Origin: Paraburkholderia nodosa DSM 21604
GTDB taxonomy: Bacteria; Pseudomonadota; Gammaproteobacteria; Burkholderiales; Burkholderiaceae
Length of the DNA stretch: 64,000 bases
Assembly (NCBI RefSeq): GCF_000519185.1
Contig: NZ_JAFA01000022.1
Coordinates: 36,223 to 100,222, forward strand
Direction of reading: 5' to 3'
The position numbers were made by a program, and so were the translations under genes. The notes beneath the pieces were generated by a model that did not search any database, was not told where the DNA came from, and saw nothing but the letters and a program-made list of their open reading frames with translations. Shown here one piece after another: positions 60,661 to 64,000 of this stretch (position 1 is the stretch's first letter; each line of letters starts with the position of its first letter).

Positions 60661-61434
60661 TCAGCCGGCCAGTACGACGTTGTTGCACAACGTGCCGATA
60701 CCTTCGATTTCGACTTCGATGATATCGCCCGGCTTGATGGGGCCGACGCCCGCCGGCGTGCCGGTCATGATGTGGTCGCCCGGGAGAAGCGTCATGTATT
60801 TGCTGAGATAGGCGATCAGCGCTGGAACGCCATAGACCAGCGCCGACGTGTTGCCATCCTGGCGCACCTCGCCGTTGACGCGCGTGATCAAACGCAGGCC
60901 GGACGGGTCGAGTTCGGTTTCGACAACCGGGCCAATCGGAGCAAACGTATCGTAGCCCTTGCCCACAAGCAGGCAACCAAATTCGCTTTCGCGGCGCTGG
61001 AGGACGCGGTCGCTGACGTCATTACCGCATGTATAGCCAAGCACGTACCTGAAAGCATCTGCTTCCGGGACGTTGCGTGCCTCCTTGCCGATAATCACGA
61101 CGAGCTCGCCTTCGAAGTGGACGTTTTCACCGTCGACCGGATAGACAATCGGTTCAAGTGGGCCGATGACTGTCGTGCTGGGCTTCATGAAAAGTACGGG
61201 GCGCGTCGGGGTCGGTTTGCCGACCTCCTTCGAGTGCGCACGGTAGTTGTAGCCCAGTCCAAAGACACGGGGCCGGTAGAAAGGGCTCAGGACCTTGATA
61301 GCAGCTTCTTCATCGAAGTGCCCGCTCGGCTCAGCGTTGTCCAGTGGGGAGCCCCCCAGCCGCTCAATCTTTCCGCCGTCGCGGAGGACTCCGTAGTGAA
61401 CCTCGCCGTTGCTGCTGTATCTGAGAATTTTCAC
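60661..61434 (-). CDS. Fumarylacetoacetate hydrolase family protein
   Basis: A 257-residue FAH-family enzyme, hydrolysing a C-C bond of a beta-dicarbonyl acid or decarboxylating an oxo acid. The metal-binding residues are in VHFEGELVVIIGKEARN (Glu) and YTCGNDVSDRVLQRRES (Asp). The C-terminal motif is YMTLLPGDHIMTGTPAGVG. Size and motifs fit the short FAH group (acylpyruvase or 2-hydroxyhepta-2,4-dienedioate isomerase type). The promoter upstream has a strong -35 and a palindrome over the -10. Nearby dehydrogenase and CMD genes suggest a ring-cleavage or acyl catabolic route. Confidence 0.92.
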   Translation of the reverse strand: MKILRYSSNGEVHYGVLRDGGKIERLGGSPLDNAEPSGHFDEEAAIKVLSPFYRPRVFGLGYNYRAHSKEVGKPTPTRPVLFMKPSTTVIGPLEPIVYPVDGENVHFEGELVVIIGKEARNVPEADAFRYVLGYTCGNDVSDRVLQRRESEFGCLLVGKGYDTFAPIGPVVETELDPSGLRLITRVNGEVRQDGNTSALVYGVPALIAYLSKYMTLLPGDHIMTGTPAGVGPIKPGDIIEVEIEGIGTLCNNVVLAG

Positions 61435-61462
61435 TCACTGTCTCCTCGTGCTGATCTTTAAT

Positions 61463-61496
61463 GCTAACGTTAGCGCAACGGCGTTCAGAATGTCAA
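61463..61496 (-). promoter_or_regulatory. Promoter with palindromic operator ahead of the FAH gene
   Basis: On the minus strand, -35 TTGACA (61496-61491) is followed by 18 bp and -10 TAACGT (61472-61467). The perfect 12-bp palindrome GCTAACGTTAGC (61463-61474) covers the -10. A central CG palindrome of this type is typical of LacI/GalR-family operators, but the cognate repressor is not identified. Confidence 0.65.
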
Positions 61497-61598
61497 TGCA
61501 GAAATCCCGCAGTGGTCAGTTGCCTGAACAGGTAGACGATCGATGGTGCGAATATTCGCTGTATCGTGCGTAAACACAAGGTGCTTTGCACTCGACGT

Positions 61599-61877
61599 TT
61601 AGTTTGACCCGGAGACACTCACAGCGTTGACGACGCCGCCGTAAGCAGACTGCACCTGTGCGGACGCGTTGGCGGTTTTCGCCTTTGCCAGGCGCGTTTC
61701 CGCGGTCATGAGATTGTCCGGATACTGCAGGTCGCTCCCTGTGGGGTTGTAACCGGATTTCTCGACTTGAGCGAGGTCTGATTTCACCTGTGCACGAGTG
61801 GACGCCGTTTGAGCCAACGCAAGGATCGGCAACGAGAAAGCGATGGTGGCAATGAAGGCTTTGGCGGTATTTTTCAC
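61599..61877 (-). CDS. DUF4148 exported protein
   Basis: A 92-residue secreted protein of the DUF4148 family, abundant in Burkholderia. The signal peptide is AKAFIATIAFSLPILALAQT, and the family motif is TRAQVKSDLAQVEKSGYNPT with DLQYPDNLMTAETRL. I prefer the GTG at 61877 (VKNTAKAF), which yields a clean signal peptide; ATGs further upstream would add non-signal sequence. The function of the family is unknown; members are often induced by stress. It stands alone between two catabolic genes. Confidence 0.82.
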   Translation of the reverse strand: MKNTAKAFIATIAFSLPILALAQTASTRAQVKSDLAQVEKSGYNPTGSDLQYPDNLMTAETRLAKAKTANASAQVQSAYGGVVNAVSVSGSN

Positions 61878-61977
61878 AGTGGATGACCCTTCGGAAGTTT
61901 GAGCCGCCTCGATGTTCAGCAGCTTTCGAATCCATTCTATCGACGCCATTTCTAAGGGAAAGTACCTGGATGGCAAT

Positions 61978-62289
61978 GCTTTGTTAGCACGATAGCAACG
62001 ATGCGGGCGACGTTCTGGTATGCATAGCCAAAATCATCCGCGGAAAATATGGGGGCCTGACGAGTGCTCGCTGAATGGCTGTGAAATGGCAATGGTGCTG
62101 CCCACGGCGCGGAGGGGGCACGCTGGGATGCGATGGAACGCGGGGTGAAAGGCCGTTCGTGGACGTCAGGCGCTACTAACGACGCGAGAAGCGGGAATGC
62201 GGCCGTTGAAAGGGCCCGGCCAGCGAGGAATGCTGGCCGGGCTTGCTGCTTCAGCCTCACGCCGGTGACGCGTGAGGTACGGGGAACGG
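61978..62289. other. About 310 bp intergenic, with a terminator
   Basis: No gene was seen. It holds the hairpin at 62214-62242 and otherwise plain GC-rich sequence upstream of the DUF4148 gene. Confidence 0.5.
62214..62242 (-). terminator. Strong hairpin after the dehydrogenase gene
   Basis: GCCCGGCCAGC, a 7-base loop, then GCTGGCCGGGC: a perfect 11-bp stem. On the minus strand it is followed by CCTTTCAAC, a poor T-run, so it may act as a weak or Rho-assisted terminator for the gene ending at 62290. Confidence 0.6.
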
Positions 62290-63399
62290 TCAGGGAGTCA
62301 CGATGTAGTTGCTGAATCCGCCATCGCGATCTTTCAGGCCCGAAATCGCTTCATTGACGCTGTCGAGCGGGAAGAGACGATGCTCGAGATACGAGAGGTC
62401 GAGTGTGCCGGTCTTCACCATGTCCGCCATCTCCTGTCCTTGTGCGGTCGTGAACCAGTTCGATCCAATAATGTGGATCTGTTCGTCCATCAGCCACTTC
62501 ACGTCGATAGGCAGGTCTTCGGCGACGCCGCCGACGTTCACGACGCGGCCACCGCGACGCACGCCCTTCATCGAGTCCAGCATCGTCGCCGCAGGTGCCT
62601 TTGCACCAAGCGCACTGATTGCGAAATCGGCACCTTCGCCACCGGTCATCGACTTTGCCCATTCGCCAGTCGAACCTTCACCAAGCTTCATGACTTCGAT
62701 GCGATCGGGCGCGAGTGCCTTCACCCGCTTGAGCAGCGCTTCGTCGCGGCCGGTACCGAGAATGCGTGAGAGCCCCATTGCAAGGCCGAGAACGGTTGAC
62801 GCGACGCCGAGCGTACCCGTAATGCCGTCGATGAGCGCGACCTGGCCAGGACCGGCGTTTGCGTTCTTGAGCGCACCGTACGAGGTACCGAGATAACCGA
62901 AGCGGCCTGCCTGCTCGAACGTCATGTTGTCGGGCAGGTTGACGAGCGAGTATTCGGGCGCCGTCATGTACTCACTGAAACCGCCATACGGATACAGGTC
63001 GAAGATGCGCTGGCCGTCGCGGCTCGTGCTGAAGTAGCCGTTGAGGGTGTAGTAGCTGCATTCGCTGCGCCGGCCCGCGCGACACGCCCTGCACGAACCA
63101 CACGAGCGCAACGGGCTGACGTATACCCGGTCGCCAGGCTTGACGTTCAGGACCGCTTCGCCGACTTCTTCGACGACGCCAGCCGGGTCGAGGCCGAAGA
63201 TGGCCGGGAATTTTGGCAGCGGTTGATGCGGAAACCAGGTTGGCCAGTTATTGATGACGTTGCCCATGTTCGGGACAATGCCGCAGGCCTTCACGCGTAC
63301 GAGAACGTCGGTGGCTCGCGGCTTCGGGACCGGAATCCTGTCCAGTGTCATCGGGGTGTGAAGGGCGTGCAGGCGAGCTGCAACCATCATTCGTTCCAT
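62290..63399 (-). CDS. Zinc-type medium-chain dehydrogenase/reductase
   Basis: A 369-residue MDR-family dehydrogenase. The structural zinc lobe is intact (CGSCRACRAGRRSEC). In the catalytic region the cysteine of VKACGIVP is present, but the usual GHE motif reads GLDPAGVVEEVG, so the His and Glu ligands of the catalytic zinc are substituted. The coenzyme domain is VALIDGITGTLGVASTVLG. The ATG at 63399 follows AGAGGA. It may be an alcohol dehydrogenase with altered metal site or a quinone-reductase-like enzyme. The CMD-family gene lies upstream on the same strand, and a hairpin follows. Confidence 0.88.
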   Translation of the reverse strand: MERMMVAARLHALHTPMTLDRIPVPKPRATDVLVRVKACGIVPNMGNVINNWPTWFPHQPLPKFPAIFGLDPAGVVEEVGEAVLNVKPGDRVYVSPLRSCGSCRACRAGRRSECSYYTLNGYFSTSRDGQRIFDLYPYGGFSEYMTAPEYSLVNLPDNMTFEQAGRFGYLGTSYGALKNANAGPGQVALIDGITGTLGVASTVLGLAMGLSRILGTGRDEALLKRVKALAPDRIEVMKLGEGSTGEWAKSMTGGEGADFAISALGAKAPAATMLDSMKGVRRGGRVVNVGGVAEDLPIDVKWLMDEQIHIIGSNWFTTAQGQEMADMVKTGTLDLSYLEHRLFPLDSVNEAISGLKDRDGGFSNYIVTP

Positions 63400-63588
63400 A
63401 CTATCCTCTGCTATCAAAAGTTCTTCTACGTGGCCGCGACCAGTGCGTAGCATGCGTGCGGGTGCACAGCACTGGCCGTCGCCGGCATTCTGTTGCCCGA
63501 CTGCGTGTGGTGCGCTCAACAATGAGGGGAGACCTAAACTGGACCGGTAGCTGGCGGCCTCGACTCCCCGTTCAACCAAAGGACTGCA

Positions 63589-64000
63589 TCACCGATAGCT
63601 TTCCTCCAGTTCGATTTTCAGGCCGCCCATGATCCGGACGCCGGAGTTGTACCAGGCGACGTTCAGCGTGAGTTCCACGAGCTGCTGTTCGTTGAGGAAC
63701 CTGGCGGCACGTGCCCACGCCACATCGCTGACGTTGACCTTGAGCGTCGATTCCTTCGCGAATGCCATGACTGCGCGTTCTTCTTCGTCGAAGAGCGGAG
63801 ATGCCTCGAAATCAGGGATATTTTTCAACTGTTCTGCCGACACGCCGGCCTTCAGGCCGTGCGACTGGTGATGCGCGATCTCGTATTCCGAGTCGGTGCA
63901 ATGTCCTACCGTCAGGATTGCCAGTTCGCGCAGTTTCGGGTTGATTGACGACGCCCGGATGGCGTTCGCATACGACAGGAACTGGTCGAGGATACGCGGC
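63589..64000 (-). CDS. Carboxymuconolactone decarboxylase-like protein (5' end outside window)
   Basis: An AhpD/CMD-family protein of which about 136 residues are visible; the N-terminus lies beyond the window. Family sequence is seen as RILDQFLSYANAIRASSINP, LRELAILTVGHCTDSEYEIA and HHQSHGLKAGVSAEQL, then FDEEERAVMAFAKESTLKVN. The Glu, Cys and His pattern (ELAIL...HC...HH) matches peroxidase-like CMD proteins rather than the CxxC AhpD type. It lies 190 bp upstream of the zinc-type dehydrogenase on the same strand, so they may form one operon. Substrate unknown. Confidence 0.88.
   Translation of the reverse strand, partial: PRILDQFLSYANAIRASSINPKLRELAILTVGHCTDSEYEIAHHQSHGLKAGVSAEQLKNIPDFEASPLFDEEERAVMAFAKESTLKVNVSDVAWARAARFLNEQQLVELTLNVAWYNSGVRIMGGLKIELEESYR

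Noticed and set aside
1..64000. CRISPR array, prophage, tRNA or rRNA genes
   Set aside because: No regularly spaced repeats, phage structural genes, or tRNA/rRNA sequence patterns were seen on either strand by reading.

Overview
This 64 kb window is GC-rich, densely coded DNA from a member of the Burkholderiales, most likely Paraburkholderia, Caballeronia or Burkholderia. The evidence is the family content: a Burkholderia-type trimeric porin, a DUF4148 protein, many LysR, MocR and Lrp regulators, several ABC uptake operons for nitrogenous compounds, and a bufferin operon with a SigF/NrsF pair. No rRNA, tRNA, CRISPR array or prophage was seen. IS remnants and broken genes indicate a flexible replicon region.

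Positions 1-12.2 kb form a metal-handling and envelope-stress block. It holds a partial cytochrome b561, a YceI protein and an anti-sigma factor with no adjacent sigma gene. Next come a secreted His-rich repeat protein and a short mer operon (merR, merT, merP and a GDCCV protein, without merA) with a clear MerR operator. A DUF1289 gene, a DmeF-type Ni/Co exporter and its RcnR-type regulator follow. A GDT1/UPF0016 manganese exporter lies behind a yybP-ykoY riboswitch. Last are an ECF sigma factor and its NrsF-like anti-sigma, divergent from a four-gene bufferin operon (DUF2282, DUF692, DUF2063, DoxX) with a textbook SigF promoter. An IS6-family element lies just downstream.

Positions 14.1-35.7 kb hold catabolic cluster A. 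The minus-strand arm encodes a 2-hydroxyacid dehydrogenase, a class III aminotransferase, an Lrp regulator, a tartrate/D-malate dehydrogenase broken by a stop codon, GabD, a frameshifted aspartoacylase-like gene and a cupin. The plus-strand arm encodes an aldehyde dehydrogenase, a HAD hydrolase, a DAO-type amine oxidase, a dipeptide/opine-type ABC transporter with two fused ATPase domains, a three-part HcnABC/opine-oxidase-like dehydrogenase and a bicupin. Together they suggest uptake and oxidative deamination of an amino acid- or opine-like compound, then oxidation of the resulting aldehyde.

Positions 35.8-43.6 kb hold an amino-acid-type chemoreceptor, a MocR regulator, a PepSY/ferredoxin-reductase fusion, a DUF4198 protein and a porin. 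IS3 and FAD-oxidase debris follows.

Positions 44.4-55.1 kb hold catabolic cluster B: LysR, a polyamine-type ABC transporter, a HAD hydrolase, a DAO, an aldehyde dehydrogenase, a GMC oxidoreductase and a truncated gabD. It repeats the HAD-DAO-ALDH-transporter logic of cluster A. Its two oppositely oriented operons share an almost identical 67-bp promoter: a LysR dyad plus TTGCCG-N17-TATATT.

Positions 55.1-58.8 kb are an accessory stretch of genes I do not recognise, plus a response regulator. Positions 58.9-64 kb hold another LysR and a small catabolic set: a fumarylacetoacetate-hydrolase-family enzyme, a zinc-type dehydrogenase and a carboxymuconolactone-decarboxylase-like protein cut by the window end.
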